Source: Candidatus Synoicihabitans palmerolidicus
GTDB lineage: Bacteria; Verrucomicrobiota; Verrucomicrobiia; Opitutales; Opitutaceae
Length of the DNA stretch: 64,000 bases
Direction of reading: 5' to 3'
Assembly: GCA_020809425.1 (NCBI GenBank)
Contig: JAGGDC010000002.1
Span: forward strand, 324,334-388,333
Shown here: piece after piece, positions 1 through 10,837 of the stretch
Layout: each line of letters begins with the position of its first letter
Numbering within the stretch: the stretch's first letter is position 1
Position numbers and translations under genes: made by a program
The notes under the pieces: generated by a model
The model's database searches: none
Seen by the model: only the letters and a program-made list of their open reading frames with translations
Told to the model about the DNA's origin: nothing

Positions 1-2
1 TC

Positions 3-317
3 AGCACCAGCGGCCAAGTCTCCGCCCGCTTCTGCGACCACAAGCAGGCGCGAGCGCTCGCGCCTGCGCAGTCCGCCGAAGCCTTGGCAAAGGCGGATCA
101 CGACTCCCGCGTCGGCACCGAACAGTATCCCCTCAATCCCAACGGCAGCCCGTTCGGCATAACCGCGCTCACCACCACCACCGGCCGCGTCACCATCATG
201 ATGCCGCATCCGGAACGCGTCTTCCGCAGCCGCTGCATGAGTTGGGCCCCCGCCGACTGGCCCGAGGACTCCCCCTGGATGAAACTTTTTAGAAACGCAC
301 GCGAGTGGGTGGGGTAA
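3..317 (+). CDS. purL: Phosphoribosylformylglycinamidine synthase, C-terminal fragment (window-edge partial)
   Basis: This is the last 104 codons of the large ATP-dependent FGAM synthase of purine synthesis; the start lies outside the window. The visible part belongs to the C-terminal glutaminase domain. The block [17 protein letters not shown] followed by [15 protein letters not shown] is the family signature containing the catalytic His and Glu of the amidotransferase triad (PHPE), and the tail ending in FRNAREWVG is typical of the family end. The frame is open from the window edge to TAA at 315-317. It appears intact, as expected for an essential biosynthetic gene. Identification is by recognised motif; nothing can be said about the rest of the protein. 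Confidence 0.88.
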   Translation, partial: STSGQVSARFCDHKQARALAPAQSAEALAKADHDSRVGTEQYPLNPNGSPFGITALTTTTGRVTIMMPHPERVFRSRCMSWAPADWPEDSPWMKLFRNAREWVG

Positions 318-466
318 GCTCAATCTCGCCGCAGCACCTGCGATCCCGAATCGTAGGGCTAATCCGATCGTGGCACTACTCCGCGAACAATCCCGTCAAT
401 GCACTACGTTACCGTCATCGGCCCAAAATATTTTGTGTGGGCCGAAACAAGACGGGCACCACCAGT

Positions 467-1668
467 CTAGTGTAGTGGGAGTTAATTAGCTATACGAAAC
501 AAAAATAGTAGTGCAGGATGGGTGCATGGCCCGCCCTGTTAATCCGCTAATCATTGATGCCGCGCAGCATCAAGAACTTGAACAGATGATCAAACGCCCG
601 ACCACGCCGCAACGGGAGGTCAGACGGGCGCGCATCGTGTTGTTGCGGGCCGAAGGGAAAAGCCAGGAGACGGTGGCTGCTCAGATCGGAGTGAATCGTC
701 CGGTGGTGGCGAAGTGGGAAAAGCGATTTCGTGAGGCAGGGTTGGCTGGATGGGCCGAAGCGAGACGTTCGGGCCGGAAGCCGAGTGTGGATGTGGCGAT
801 TCGCGCTCAGATCGTCACTGAGGTCACGCACCCCCGGCCGGGCGCACCCGCTGGTCCTCACGGGCGATGGCCAAGGCCAAGGGGGTGTCGGCCCACACCA
901 CCGTGCAGCGTCTGTGGCGGGCCAACGACCTGAAGCCCCATTTGCGACGAACGTTCAAGTTGTCGCGTGACCGGAACGTTGAGGCCAAGTTTTGGGATGT
1001 CATCGGCTTGTATCATGAATCCGCCCGATCGGGCCTTGGTGCTGTGTTGCGACGAGAAAAGCCAGTGCCAGGCGCTTGAGCGCACCCAGCCGGGCCTGCC
1101 TTGGGTATCGGGCACATCACAACCGCCACCCACGATTACACCCGCCACGGCACGGTCACGCTATTCGCCGCCCTCGGCTATCTGGACGGCAAAATCATGC
1201 GACGCACCGCCTCTCGGCATACCCACCGCGAATGGCTCGGTTTCCTCCAGCACATCGATGCGCAGGCACCCGACGGCTTGGTCCTGCATCTGATCATCGA
1301 CAACTACGCCACGCACAAGCACGCCAAAGTGAAGAGCTGGATAAAGTGGCGCCATCAGCGCCATGCCAAAGCCCATGGCCTCGAGCGCATCGCACTGCAC
1401 CACTGCACTGCACTCCAACATCCTCTTCCTGGTTGAATCTAGTGGAGCGCTTCTGCCGCGACCTCACCGTCGATTGTATCCGCGATGGCAGCTTCACCAG
1501 CGTTCGAGACCTCACCAACGCCATCGAAACCTCCATGGCCGCACGCGACCTCGAACCCACCCGCTACACTTGGAAGGCCGAAGGCTCCGCCATTCTGGAG
1601 AAAATCCAACGCGCCCGCACCGCCGCATCCCTTCATTCAGTATAGTTCATTAACTCTCAGCACACTAG
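467..1668 (+). mobile_element. IS630-family insertion sequence, copy 1 (longer)
   Basis: Imperfect terminal inverted repeats are visible: the left end begins CTAGTGTAGTGGGAGTTAAT and the complement of the right end begins CTAGTGTGCTGAGAGTTAAT, about 24 of 29 positions agreeing. A TA lies at both borders, as expected for IS630/Tc1 elements that duplicate a TA target. The element is about 1.2 kb and holds one transposase gene on the + strand, which is broken. A nearly identical but shorter copy lies at 11523-12553. It sits between purL and a TonB-like fragment and may have removed the 5' part of the latter. Confidence 0.88.
525..1645 (+). pseudogene. IS630-family DDE transposase, frameshifted
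   Basis: The N-terminal helix-turn-helix region (MARPVNPLI, then a LRAEG..QETVAAQIGVNRPVVAKW block) is followed in other frames by the catalytic pieces: [20 protein letters not shown], with the first Asp in [20 protein letters not shown], with the second; and WLNLVERFCRDL, with the Glu. Reading moves through at least four frames between about 850 and 1430, so no full-length product can be made. The length is close to the normal 340-360 residues. The start ATG at 525 is conserved in the second copy. Either the element decayed after insertion, or it was moved by a functional relative elsewhere in the genome. Confidence 0.88.
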
Positions 1669-1696
1669 GTTTCAACGACCGCAACCCTTCCGGATC

Positions 1697-2077
1697 ATGC
1701 CTGCCGCTGAACTGGCCCAAGCGCCGCAGCCGCTCTCCATGGCTAAATCCATTTACCCCGTCGAACTTGCCCAACGCGGCATTACCGGTCGGGCCGTGAT
1801 CGATTTCTACATGGATCTCCAAGGCAACGTTCGACTACCCGCCATTGCCGCAGCCGAATACCCTGAACTCGGCGACATGGCTCTCGATGCGAGCCGTCAA
1901 TGGACCTTCGCTTCACCATCCCACTACGGTGATCAAGTGATGGCCCATGCCCGACAAACCTTTGAGTTTATCCCCGCGGAACCTCTCGCCGCCAACTCGC
2001 GACCCTTAAATCAACGCGCCAAGACCCCCGCGTCCGCGTCGCCCGCCCCGCTTCCGAACCGCCCGTCCGGGGGTTGA
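1697..2077 (+). pseudogene. TonB C-terminal-domain fragment
   Basis: The 126-residue reading resembles the C-terminal domain of TonB-family energy transducers: an IYPVELAQRGITGRAVIDFY segment, then a DLQGNVR turn, then ALDASRQWTF near its end. Such domains touch the TonB box of outer-membrane receptors. No membrane anchor or proline-rich spacer is present, and the frame is open upstream to the IS630 right end at 1668. The natural 5' part is therefore probably lost or separated by the insertion. The ATG at 1697 need not be real. A stand-alone domain in the style of TonB-family periplasmic proteins cannot be excluded. The tail after residue 100 is Pro/Ala/Ser rich. Confidence 0.55.
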
Positions 2078-2230
2078 TACATGCCCGCGTGCCACTCTGC
2101 CCCCTAACTCCTCCCTCCTATGGTGCTCCACCGCCAACTACCTGCCTAACGTATAGCCCGTATCTCTCTATTTCTAGTTAGGCTCTTCCACAGAGTCTGT
2201 CCCGATAGTTTTTTCGAAACCCTATCCCTG

Positions 2231-3003
2231 ATGAAACGTCGCTCTTTGCTCACCCTGGTTTACCTCGCCGCAGCCCTCGTCTCTTCCGCATCCGCCGCCC
2301 AATTCAAGGCACTGCTGATCTCCAAAACTGATGGCTGGCACCATGACTCAATTGCGGCCGGCGTCACCGCCCTGCAAGATCTCGCCAAACTCCACGACGT
2401 CGACTTGTTTGGGACCGAAGACACCGGTCGAGTCATCAAGGATGAGTGGCTAAAGGACCACCAGGTCGTCAACCTGCTACCTACCACCGGCAACATCTTC
2501 AACGAGACCGAACAAGACGCCCTTACGAAATTCGTAAACGACGGCGGGGGGCTCGTCGGCATTCACCGTGCATCCGGCACTGAATACGGCTGGGATTGGT
2601 ACCCCAAGGCCATGGGCCACATGTTCCATATTCACCCCGCCGTGCAGGCCGCCACCATCGAAGTACTCCATTATGACTTCCCGGGCATGGACCGTTTTTC
2701 CCAACGTTTCCTCGCCACCGAGAAATGGTATAAATTCGACGCCTCCCGTAACGATGACCTAACCTACCTGCTGACGGTCGACGAACCCACTTATGTCCCC
2801 AAGCCAATTTGGGGGCCAAGAAAGGTGACGGCATGGGTGACTTCCACCCCGTGTAGTTATTCCAAGAATACGTAAAGGGTCACGTCTTCTACACTGCTCT
2901 CGGCGACTTGTCTGCAACCTACCGCGACGCAAGTTTCCTCCACCACGTCTACGGCGGAATCTATTGAGCCGCGACTGGCAAGGGATTCAAAGCATCCAAG
3001 TAG
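2231..3003 (+). pseudogene. ThuA-domain secreted protein, broken
   Basis: A signal peptide is clear (MKRRSLLTLVYLAAALVSSASA), followed by a ThuA fold (glutamine-amidotransferase-like, often fused to sugar-related modules in Verrucomicrobia) with KALLISKTDGWHHDSI, GGGLVGIHRASGTEYGWDW and MGHMFHIHP. After about residue 190 the frame shifts. The remainder (KGDGMGDFHPV, then VFYTALGDLSATYRDASFLH) continues in another frame with an internal TAG at GTG-TAG and a TGA where the family has Trp in GGIYW. The natural stop is TAG at 3001-3003. Three lesions make it a clear pseudogene. The exact substrate of this ThuA protein is unknown. Confidence 0.85.
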
Positions 3004-3110
3004 CCGTCACGGGCCCTTCGCTCTTCACCCCGCGCCAATTCGACGCGGGGCCTTTGGTGCCTCGAGCGAAAGTCCGGCTTCGGCCGTCCGCCGCCGCTTT
3101 CGCCATTCCC

Positions 3111-4172
3111 CTACGGATTCAATCCCGCCGCCTGCGCAATATCGTCCCATGCATAGAACTGAAACGTCCGGTCCGTCGACATCGCTACAAACAGGCCTCC
3201 CGGGAATCCGGGCAATGCTGCCGCCGTGACATCGCTCCCATCACTTTCATCCGTCGATAGCCTCACCACTCCCACGAGCGGATGGACGTGGGCATTCCCT
3301 GCTTCCCCTTCGCGGGCAAATATCCTGAAGGTGTTCGCGTGCTGGTCCGACACCAGCACGTAACCCTTGCCCGCGCCCGTCGGGTAGATCGAAATCCCCT
3401 CATGGTCCCGAGCGAACCCGGTTTGCCCAAACTCCGCCAGTTGATCTTCCGCATCTTCTGCCGCCGGATCAGCCTCGTACTTGAGCACTCCATACGTTTC
3501 GTCGCTGGCATACACATAACCCGACTCCGTATCCACCGCCAGTGCCTCGATGTCCTTGCGTCCGCTCCACTCTCCAAACGCTCGCACCAAAATGCCGCGA
3601 ATCACTCCGGCCCCATCATCCACCAGCCTATATTGGTGCAAATAGCCTTCCCGCGGTGCGCCAAATTCAGACCGGCTCACTATGGCAAACAAAGCACCAT
3701 CCCGGGGTCGTCGATAAAGGGCCACACCCATGACGTCCCGCGCGCGCTCACCTTCAAACACCGGAATCCCGCCCCCGTCCACCGGGACCATATCCGGCAA
3801 CCGATACACGCGCAACCGATGCGCCAATCACTCCGCCACCACGACCAGATCGGCCGTGCCCTCGCCCCATGCCATATCATAGGCGAGGTCCACATTGTTG
3901 GGCCGCGCCAATCCACGCACCGAGAGGTCCTTTCGCTCCACTCCATCGAGGCCAAACACCAGCAGTGCGCCATCGACGTCCTTATCCGTGCCTATCACCA
4001 AACTCTCCGCCGGGTTCGCTCGGTTCACCCAAATCGCGGGATCGTCCGTATCATGCTTCGCAGGTGTGGTCACCACCCGTGGCACAACCGGGACATCATT
4101 GATCATGCCCCCCCCTGCAACGACCTCGGCTCTCAAATTCATGCGTAGGCCCAAGCCCGGCAAACACAGCAT
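3111..4172 (-). pseudogene. 3-phytase, beta-propeller type, one internal stop
   Basis: The gene reads complement 4172 to 3111. The N-terminal part contains KHDTDDPAIWVN, the calcium-binding signature of beta-propeller phytases, which hydrolyse phytate. Propeller strands continue with GTDKDVDGALLVFGLDG, then, after a TGA, AHRLRVYRLPDMVP, ALAVDTESGYVYASDETYG and FPGGLFVAMSTDRTFQFY. One TGA (complement of 3828-3830) sits where relatives often have Arg or Trp. The frame is otherwise open to the end. No convincing signal peptide is present in frame, so the 5' end may also be damaged. It neighbours a TonB receptor read in the same direction, which could have formed one phosphate/phytate uptake unit. 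Confidence 0.85.
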
Positions 4173-4275
4173 AAAACGGAAAAATATTGGATTAATCAGT
4201 ACAAATTAACACCGCGAAGAGCCCAACCTGGCGCCCCTCGCGGTGAAGTAAACCACTACAAACTACTTACCCTGG

Positions 4276-7040
4276 TTACAACTTCCAGCGCACGCCGAAG
4301 TTCACTGTCCAATCATACTCCTCGAATTGACCAAGCCGATCAGGCGCGCCATCGGGTGACTTGAAGAAGACCTTGAAAGGCTCATTGGTGATATTCGTCC
4401 ATTCCCCAAACACCTCCCACCGTTCCGCGAAACGGCAACGCGCGGTGAAGTCGAGCTGCGTGCTGCTGTCGACCCAGATATCTTCGTAAATATCTCCCCC
4501 GAATGCTTCGTCTTCACGCAAACGCTCGCTGCGGTAGTTCAACGCCAAACGAGTGACGAACCCAGCCCGCTCATAGGTCAGCGCCAGGTTGCCCACCGTG
4601 TCGGAGTTACCAATGAAATCGAGCTTCTCTCCCGGACGCGTCGGATAGATGCCCTCGGAGTCGGCCAAAGTCACGTTGGCCATCAAACCGAGCCTGTCGA
4701 ACGGCGCCGGCAACATCCTGAGCTGCTGTTGGTAAGCGAGTTCGAGGCCCATGATCTCACCCTCCGCTCCATCCTGGAACGTGGTCAACTCGTAGTCGGG
4801 CAATGGCGCATAGCCGCCGTCGATCTCAATCTCGTAGGAGAAGTTTTTGATGTCCTTGTAGAACGCACTCTCCGATAAAATACCAAGCGAAGGTAGGTAG
4901 TACTCGATCGAGGCATCTCAGTTGGTGGACTCGAGTGCCTCCAGTCCCGGATTGCCGAGAAACACCTCCTCATCGTCGTCATTGCTCGCAAGCCGTGCCG
5001 CACTATCTCCGAAAGAAGGTCGTGCGAGCGACTTGGTGAATGAGGCCCGGAAAATCGTGTTGGGCGAAAACTCGTGGCGCAAATGCACGCCGGGCAACCA
5101 GTTGGTATAACTGCGGGAGAACGACTCCGTACCCAGCACCACTTCATTGTCCAGGTCCACTCGGTTTTCAGTCGTATCGAACTTCGTCAGCTCGACCCGC
5201 ACTCCTGCCATCAGATTGGTCGCCCCAATCGTTGTGCTACCCATCATATAACCGGCCAACACGTCTTCATTGGAAACCCAATCGTCCAATTCACTGTCTT
5301 CAAAATTACGCTCAGCCTCGAACGAGGAGATATTGGGGAAAAAGGCCGCGCGCGCCGCCTCCAGATCGATGCGTGGCACCTCGAAACCGTATGGGTAGTC
5401 GCCAAGTTCGCCCGCCAGATTGGCGAAGGAAAAACTGTCGGGACCATCGATATATTCAAAGGCCTCCACTTCCTTGGTCTTTTCCTTCGAACGGAACGCG
5501 CCACCAAACTTCACGAACGAGGGGTTCTCACTGTTGAAGTCATATCGCGCGTTCAACAACACATCGAACTCAGTCTCATCGCCGGAGTCGCTGGTGCACT
5601 CGACACGCTGCAACGCACAAGAAGTCGGGTCTTCGATCGAAGCACCGCCAAGTTGATCGATTTGCAGATCATACGCATCGGAAAAACTGTAGCGGAAAAC
5701 TCCATCCCGTGTGTTGCGACGGAACCGATATTGCCTCTCGTCAGGGCTCTCCGCGTGGCCCTTGGAATAACCGAGCTTGCCGTCGCTCTGCCATGCTTCA
5801 TTACGCAGGTCAATACCCGCGGAAAGCGCCTTGAGATTCTGATCCTTCACGCGGTCGCGCAAATCGCGACGGAAGCGTCGAAGATCACTAAACTCAGCTG
5901 AATTGGCGTCTAGAGCAACCTGATCACCTTCCGTAAAATCAATCACCGTGCGATAGCGTTGCTCCGTGTCCTTGAAACGGTTGTAGTTACCACGCAAATA
6001 CAAGCTGAGCACCTCATTCGGCTTGCCCTCAATCGCCGCCGACACGCCGTAGCGCTCCCACTCCACCACATAGTCTCGATAGTTCACGGCCTCGAGCATA
6101 TAGTAATCATTCCCGTCGGATTCCGAAGTCTCTTCGCTCCAACCATCGTTTTCGTAGTTGTACGAACCGAACTTCCGCACCTGCCAGGTCGGCGCCACGA
6201 GCAGGCCAATTTTCCCGTCTGCCGTCACGGGCGACACCGCCCCGTTAAACTTCGATCCCATCTTGCCGCTCAGCGCCGAGTAGATCCCCTGTACCTTGAA
6301 AGATGCGGCATAGCCGTCGTGGTCAAACGGACCCTTCGTCTTAATGTTCACCGTGCCGCCAATGCCTTCGCCGTCCATGTCGGGAGTCGACAGCTTGGTC
6401 ACCTCAATCTAATCGAACGCATCCGCCGGAATCACGTCGAGCGCGATGCCGCGATCACCTTCTTCCGGACTCGCCAGCTTCATCCCGTCCAACTGCACCG
6501 ACTTCAGCGCATAGTTAATACCGCGTACCACGATGTAGCGGCCTTCACCTTGGTCGCGATATAGCGACAATCCAGGAATACGTTGCAACGCTTCCGCCGC
6601 GTTTTGATCAGGGAAACTCCCAATTTCATCCGATGCCACGATGTTATGAGTGTCGACGAGGCGCGCTGCGCATTGATCGCCCGCGCCGTACCAACCACAG
6701 CACCTTGAATCACCATGGCATCCATCTCCAAGACTTCAAAAGCCACATCCAATCGAGCCGGCATCGTTCCAGCCACTTCGACCATGCGCTCCATCTCGTC
6801 ATATCCGACATAACTGAAACTCACCGTCTTCGCCCCCGGCTCCACGTTCACAAGCGTATACAATCCGTCCGCATTCGTGTATCCGGTAATGGCTAAATCC
6901 TCGATTCGGACACGCACGCCCTCCAAGGCGAGACCAGTATTGGCATCGGTCACCCGACCATTGATAATGCCCGCAGTCTGGGCCAGAAGCAACACGGCCG
7001 AACCGAGTGCGAGAGTAAGTGAAAGTAAAACGCGTTTCAT
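4276..7040 (-). pseudogene. TonB-dependent receptor with carboxypeptidase-regulatory N-terminal domain, broken
   Basis: It starts at MKRVLLSLTLALGSAVLLLA, a signal peptide. A carboxypeptidase-regulatory-like domain follows (GIINGRVTDANTGLALEGV), then a plug (DQNAAEALQRIPGLSLYRDQ, VVRGINYALKSVQLDGMKL) and a 22-strand-type barrel ending in VNFGVRWKL. The total of about 920 residues suits the family. Lesions: a frameshift near 6640, TAG near 6410 inside the conserved DAFD-x-IEVTKL linker, and TGA near 4918 in ESTN-x-DASIEYY, where relatives commonly have Trp. No usable receptor can be made. The substrate is unknown; the adjacent phytase suggests a phosphorylated compound only by context. Confidence 0.88.
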
Positions 7041-7206
7041 GACAGAGGTGTTAGGAACGCCACCGAATCCCACTCCCAAGTGCGTCCGGTCAACGCCCAC
7101 TCGCCACCACCACCGGATCTTCACCTTTCCGCAAACTTACCGTAACCTATGTCACAAAGTCGCAACGAAAGTTGCCTTTCCTTTCACGCCGTCCTCATCT
7201 GCCCTC

Positions 7207-7929
7207 ATGCCGCTGACCAAGGCCCAGATATCCCACTTGCGAGGCCTACGCCTGAAAAAAAACCGTGAAGCTGCCGGTCAATTCATCGTGGAAGGGCCCA
7301 AGGTCGTGTCCGAACTTATCAACGCCGGTCATCGGTTCACCGCCGTCTACGCTACGCCCGAATGGACCTCCCTGCCCGAGATTGCCTGCACTCACATTAC
7401 GCCCGAAGAAATGACGCGTATCAGCCACTACCCTACAGCCTCTCCCGTGTTGGCAGTGGGGGACTTGTTTCGCGCCTCCCTCGTCGATCACGAACTCAAC
7501 GCAGGTTACACGCTCGTCCTCGACGGCATCCAGGACCCCGGCAACGTCGGCACCCTCATCCGCGTCGCCGATTGGTTTGGCTGCCACCGTATCATCCTCT
7601 CGCCGGATTGCGCGGACTTGTTCTCTCAAAAGGTCATCAACGCGAGCATGGGCTCGTTTGCGCGACTTCGCACGGTCACCACCGATCTCGCTCCCGCCCT
7701 TTCCGCCTCGTCCGTGCCCGTCCTCGGATGCGACCTCACCGGCGTCAATATTCATTCCCTCACTCCTCCGCCGAATGCCGTGGTCGTGATCGGCAGCGAA
7801 GGTCGTGGCCTTAGCCCCGCCGTGGCTGCCACCCTCACCCAACGAGTGACCATCCCCCGTCACGGTCACGCCGAATCCCTCAACGCCGGGGTCGCCGCCG
7901 GGATCGTCTGCGCCCACTTGCGCCGATGA
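7207..7929 (+). CDS. SpoU/TrmH-family RNA 2'-O-methyltransferase
   Basis: This 240-residue protein is intact. The N-terminal part has the substrate-binding SpoU_sub-like pattern (KKNREAAGQFIVEGPKVVSE). The C-terminal SPOUT knot domain carries the three family motifs: LVLDGIQDPGNVGTLIRVAD with the conserved Asn/Gly/Arg, VVVIGSEGRGLSP, and the IPRHGHAESLNAGVAAGIV knot loop. It methylates a ribose in rRNA or tRNA using S-adenosylmethionine; the exact target (RlmB, TrmH or another) cannot be told. Its TGA overlaps the ATG of kynU (ATGA at 7926-7929), implying co-transcription. Preservation amid broken neighbours suggests continuing selection. Confidence 0.9.
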   Translation: MPLTKAQISHLRGLRLKKNREAAGQFIVEGPKVVSELINAGHRFTAVYATPEWTSLPEIACTHITPEEMTRISHYPTASPVLAVGDLFRASLVDHELNAGYTLVLDGIQDPGNVGTLIRVADWFGCHRIILSPDCADLFSQKVINASMGSFARLRTVTTDLAPALSASSVPVLGCDLTGVNIHSLTPPPNAVVVIGSEGRGLSPAVAATLTQRVTIPRHGHAESLNAGVAAGIVCAHLRR

Positions 7930-9139
7930 GCCCCGCCTCAACCGACTGGGCTGCTCTCCGCGACGAGTTCCACCTGCCGCCGGGTCAAATCTACCTCGAC
8001 GGCAACTCGCTCGGCCTCCTGAACCAACGCTCCGAGGCCGCCATCCTTCAAACCGTTCAAGCCTGGGCCACCCACGGGATCTCCGGCTGGTCGGAAGCCG
8101 GCTGGCTCGATCTCGCCGAACGCACCGCGACCTCCCTTGCCCCACTGATCGGAGCATCGCCCACCTCAATCGCGCTTTGTGCTCAAACGACCGTCAATCT
8201 CCATCAACTGCTCGCGACCCTCTATGATCCGAATAACTCCGCTCGCCGGGTCATCGTCGCCGATGAGCTCAACTTTGCCTCTGATGTTCAGGCCATCACC
8301 AGCCACCGCCAGCTGCGCGGAATTGATCCCGCCACTCATCTTCGCCTCATAAGGTTGCCCGACGGTCGCACCTTGCACACCGCCGATATCATCGCCGCCT
8401 TCACCCGGGATGTACAAGTCGTCGTGCTTCCTAGTGTTCTCTAGGTAAACAGCCAGCTGCTCGACTTACCTGCCATCAACGCTGCCGCCCGCCAACGTGG
8501 CATTCTCATCGGGTGGGACCTCTCACAGTATCGGTATCGTCCCGCACGATCTCGAAGCCCATGGCGCCGACTTCGCATTTTGGTGTAATTACAAGTACCT
8601 CAACGCCGGGCCCGGGACCGTCGGCGGACTTTTCCTCCACCCCCCCCGCCACCACGCCCGTCCTCCAGGCCTTGCCGGTTGGTGGGGCGTTCACCCTCAA
8701 AATCGTTTTTCCATCGAACTCGCGCATACGCCGGCCCCCGGAGCGGCCCGCCTGCAAATCGGCACGCCCGCCATCCTCAGTCTCGCCCCTTTGACCGGGG
8801 CACTCGAACTTTTCGCCGCGGCCGGAGGCATTCAAGCCGTGCGACTTCGCTCTTTGGCGCTCACCCAGCGTATCCTCGCCCGCGCAGAACTGGAACTGCG
8901 CCCACTTGGGTTTGCCATCGGGACTCCTGTTTCCGAAGCGGCCCGGGGCGGTCACGTGGCCCTGATTCACTCCGCCGCTGGCCAAATCTGCCCCGCCTTG
9001 CGCGCCGCTGGCGTCACTCCCGACTACCGCCACCCTGACGTCCTTCGCCCCTAGCCCATTCTACACGACTGCCGACGAAATCGACACCGCCATCGACCGC
9101 CTTATCGAAATCATGCGCACTGCTTCCTACCAAAATTGA
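7926..9139 (+). pseudogene. kynU: Kynureninase, broken
   Basis: This is a PLP enzyme of tryptophan degradation that splits kynurenine into anthranilate and alanine. Pieces: FHLPPGQIYLDGNSLGLL at the N-terminus; a central part ending VVVLPSVL before TAG at about 8442 (relatives often have Tyr); then QLLDLPAINAAARQRGILIG; a frameshift near 8520; then FWCNYKYLNAGPGTVGG, which contains the PLP-binding Lys; then GTPAILSLAPLTGALELF. A further shift near 9045 separates the last 30 residues, which end at TGA 9137-9139. One stop and two shifts rule out activity. The downstream formamidase is intact, so the pathway is interrupted at this step. Confidence 0.9.
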
Positions 9140-9210
9140 CCTCGGCCTGAAACCGCTGCTCCCTAGCTCCTTCGGCTCCGTCCTTTGATCAACAACCACC
9201 GATCCGCCCT

Positions 9211-9861
9211 ATGAACTCCTTCATCGACATCACCCGCCTCCTCCATCCCGGTACCCCGCCTTGGCCGGGAGACCGACGGGTCGATTTCGAACATGTCGCG
9301 AAAATTCAAGACGACAACGCAGTCAATATCGGGAACCTCGCCATGAACGTGCACAACGGTACCCACGCCGACGCGCCCTACCACTACAACGACGCGAGCG
9401 CCACCATCGACGCCATGTCCGTCGAAACCTACGTTGGCCCCGCCCAAGTCCTCGACGTGCGCGGTCATCCGAAAATCAGCAACGCCCTGCTCTCCCAGCT
9501 TGGGGCCGGCTCCGCCCCGCGCCTCCTCCTCCGTACCGGAGCGTGGATCGATCCACATACGTTTCCTTCCCATTGGAGTCTGCTCGATCTCGACGTCCCC
9601 GCGTGGCTCACCGCCCAAGGCGTACGCCTCATCGGCCTCGACGCGCCTTCCGTCGACGAAGTGACCAGCAAGGACCTCCCCCGTCACCACGCTTGCGATT
9701 ACGCCAACCTTCTTATTCTGGAAAACCTCCTGCTCGACGACACGCCTCCGGGCCCCTACGAACTTATCGCGCTTCCGCTTAAAATCAGCCGCGGCGACGG
9801 TTCCCCTGTTCGCGCCGTGCTGCGGCGGAACTCAAAATCCTCTCCCATCTCCCCGGCCTAA
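9211..9861 (+). CDS. kynB: Kynurenine formamidase (arylformamidase), cyclase-family
   Basis: This 216-residue protein is of normal KynB length. It starts FIDITRLLHPGTPPWPGD, typical of KynB, and carries the metal-binding signature VHNGTHADAPYHY, followed by LLLRTGAWIDP, LIGLDAPSVDEV and a PLKISRGDGSPVRAVLR tail. It hydrolyses N-formylkynurenine to kynurenine and formate in tryptophan degradation. It lies 71 bases after the broken kynU on the same strand. The only oddity is a short divergent C-terminal extension after the conserved AVLR, which could come from loss of the natural stop. With kynU dead the enzyme would make a dead-end product, so its retention may be transient. Confidence 0.88.
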   Translation: MNSFIDITRLLHPGTPPWPGDRRVDFEHVAKIQDDNAVNIGNLAMNVHNGTHADAPYHYNDASATIDAMSVETYVGPAQVLDVRGHPKISNALLSQLGAGSAPRLLLRTGAWIDPHTFPSHWSLLDLDVPAWLTAQGVRLIGLDAPSVDEVTSKDLPRHHACDYANLLILENLLLDDTPPGPYELIALPLKISRGDGSPVRAVLRRNSKSSPISPA

Positions 9862-10151
9862 GCCGGGTCCATGCAGTCGAAGGCTGAATCGCGGAGCTGG
9901 ATGGCGAGCAGATTTCGGTGGTGAATGACCACGAAGCGAAGCGGAGATTCCGTAGCCCGAAGCCGTAGGCGCAGGGCGAACAATACCCAGTGGTTATTTC
10001 GCCGAAAGTAAAACCCTGAAAGATGCCGTCAGATCGCTTCGAAACGACCCTCTCGACTGCATGGTTCCGGCCTAAGTTTTACTCGACCAATCCCCTCGCA
10101 TTCCTTCGCCCCTCCCCGCCTTTCGTGAAGTTCGAATCGAAAAAAACAGGT
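9862..10151. other. Intergenic stretch without recognised genes
   Basis: About 290 bases between kynB and the hairpin at 10152. Short open frames here (for example 10023 onward) have no recognisable content and are broken by low-complexity runs. I see no RNA gene. This may be eroded former coding DNA. Confidence 0.4.
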
Positions 10152-10189
10152 GGGGCCGCCAGCACACTGGCCTCTATGCTGGCGGCCCC
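10152..10189. terminator. Strong hairpin, probable bidirectional terminator
   Basis: A perfect 13-bp stem (GGGGCCGCCAGCA at 10152-10164, complement at 10177-10189) surrounds a 12-base loop and is followed on the + strand by a T-rich run (GGTTTGTTTT). On the opposite strand it is followed by T7, from the A-run at 10140-10146. This fits a rho-independent terminator usable from either side, for the kynB operon or the minus-strand remnant to its right. Confidence 0.7.
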
Positions 10190-10263
10190 GGTTTGTTTTC
10201 CCAGACGACTGGTGACTCGACTCTAATCTGTCGCCTGGAAATTCGGAAATTCTACGCGCGTCC

Positions 10264-10620
10264 CTACCTCAGCTTGAACACGAGGAACATGCTCCCATCG
10301 TGACTGAAGGTGGACGTAAGTTGCAGCCCTTTTTCCGCTCGTTGCCCACACATTCGCTTCACCCGCGTCGGTAAAGTTTCAGGGGGAAATGCCGGCAAAC
10401 ACTCTCTGGTCCAGGCGCCGGTGAACATGTCTCCGGTGCCCGCAGGATTGCCCGTGTCCGCGACGCCGCTTCCAACATCTCCTTTTCCACTGACTCATCG
10501 TCCGTCTGCACTTCCGGACGATCCGCATTCCAGCGCTGGAAAAAGGTGCGGAGCCCTTCCGGGGAAAAATGCTTGAAATTGACGGCGGTGATGTGCTCAT
10601 GTGTTTATCCAGTGCATTGT
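10264..10620 (-). pseudogene. Unidentified gene remnant (C-terminal part)
   Basis: The complement reads a protein-like stretch in two frames: HITAVNFKHFSPEGLRTFFQ, then NADRPEVQTDDESVEKEML, a shift near 10440, then GDMFTGAWTRECLPAFPPET and a tail with TFSHDGSMFLVFKLR before TAG at 10264-10266. The residue composition and smooth wobble pattern look like former coding sequence, but I do not recognise the family. No start is visible, since the 5' side runs into AT-rich sequence beyond about 10620. It is best regarded as a decayed gene of unknown function whose 3' end faces the terminator at 10152. Confidence 0.4.
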
Positions 10621-10837
10621 TTGACAGCTGAAACGGGACACCACGTATCAATCTTTCAAAATTCTTTTAATAGTTTGAAATAAATTGCCCGATCCCAATC
10701 CACGACGGTCGGTGAGAGATGGAGCATCCATCCCGATTATTTCTTTCATTTTTGTGCAAGAATCTCCATCCGCCCCGCGTTTCAGGTCCATGACTACTTT
10801 AAAACCCCTCACTCAGCCCTCCTTGCTCACCCGACCC

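Noticed and set aside
10100-10150. tRNA hinted by GTTCGAATC at 10128
   Set aside because: No acceptor or anticodon stem can be formed around it; the surrounding A-run and hairpin are terminator-like.
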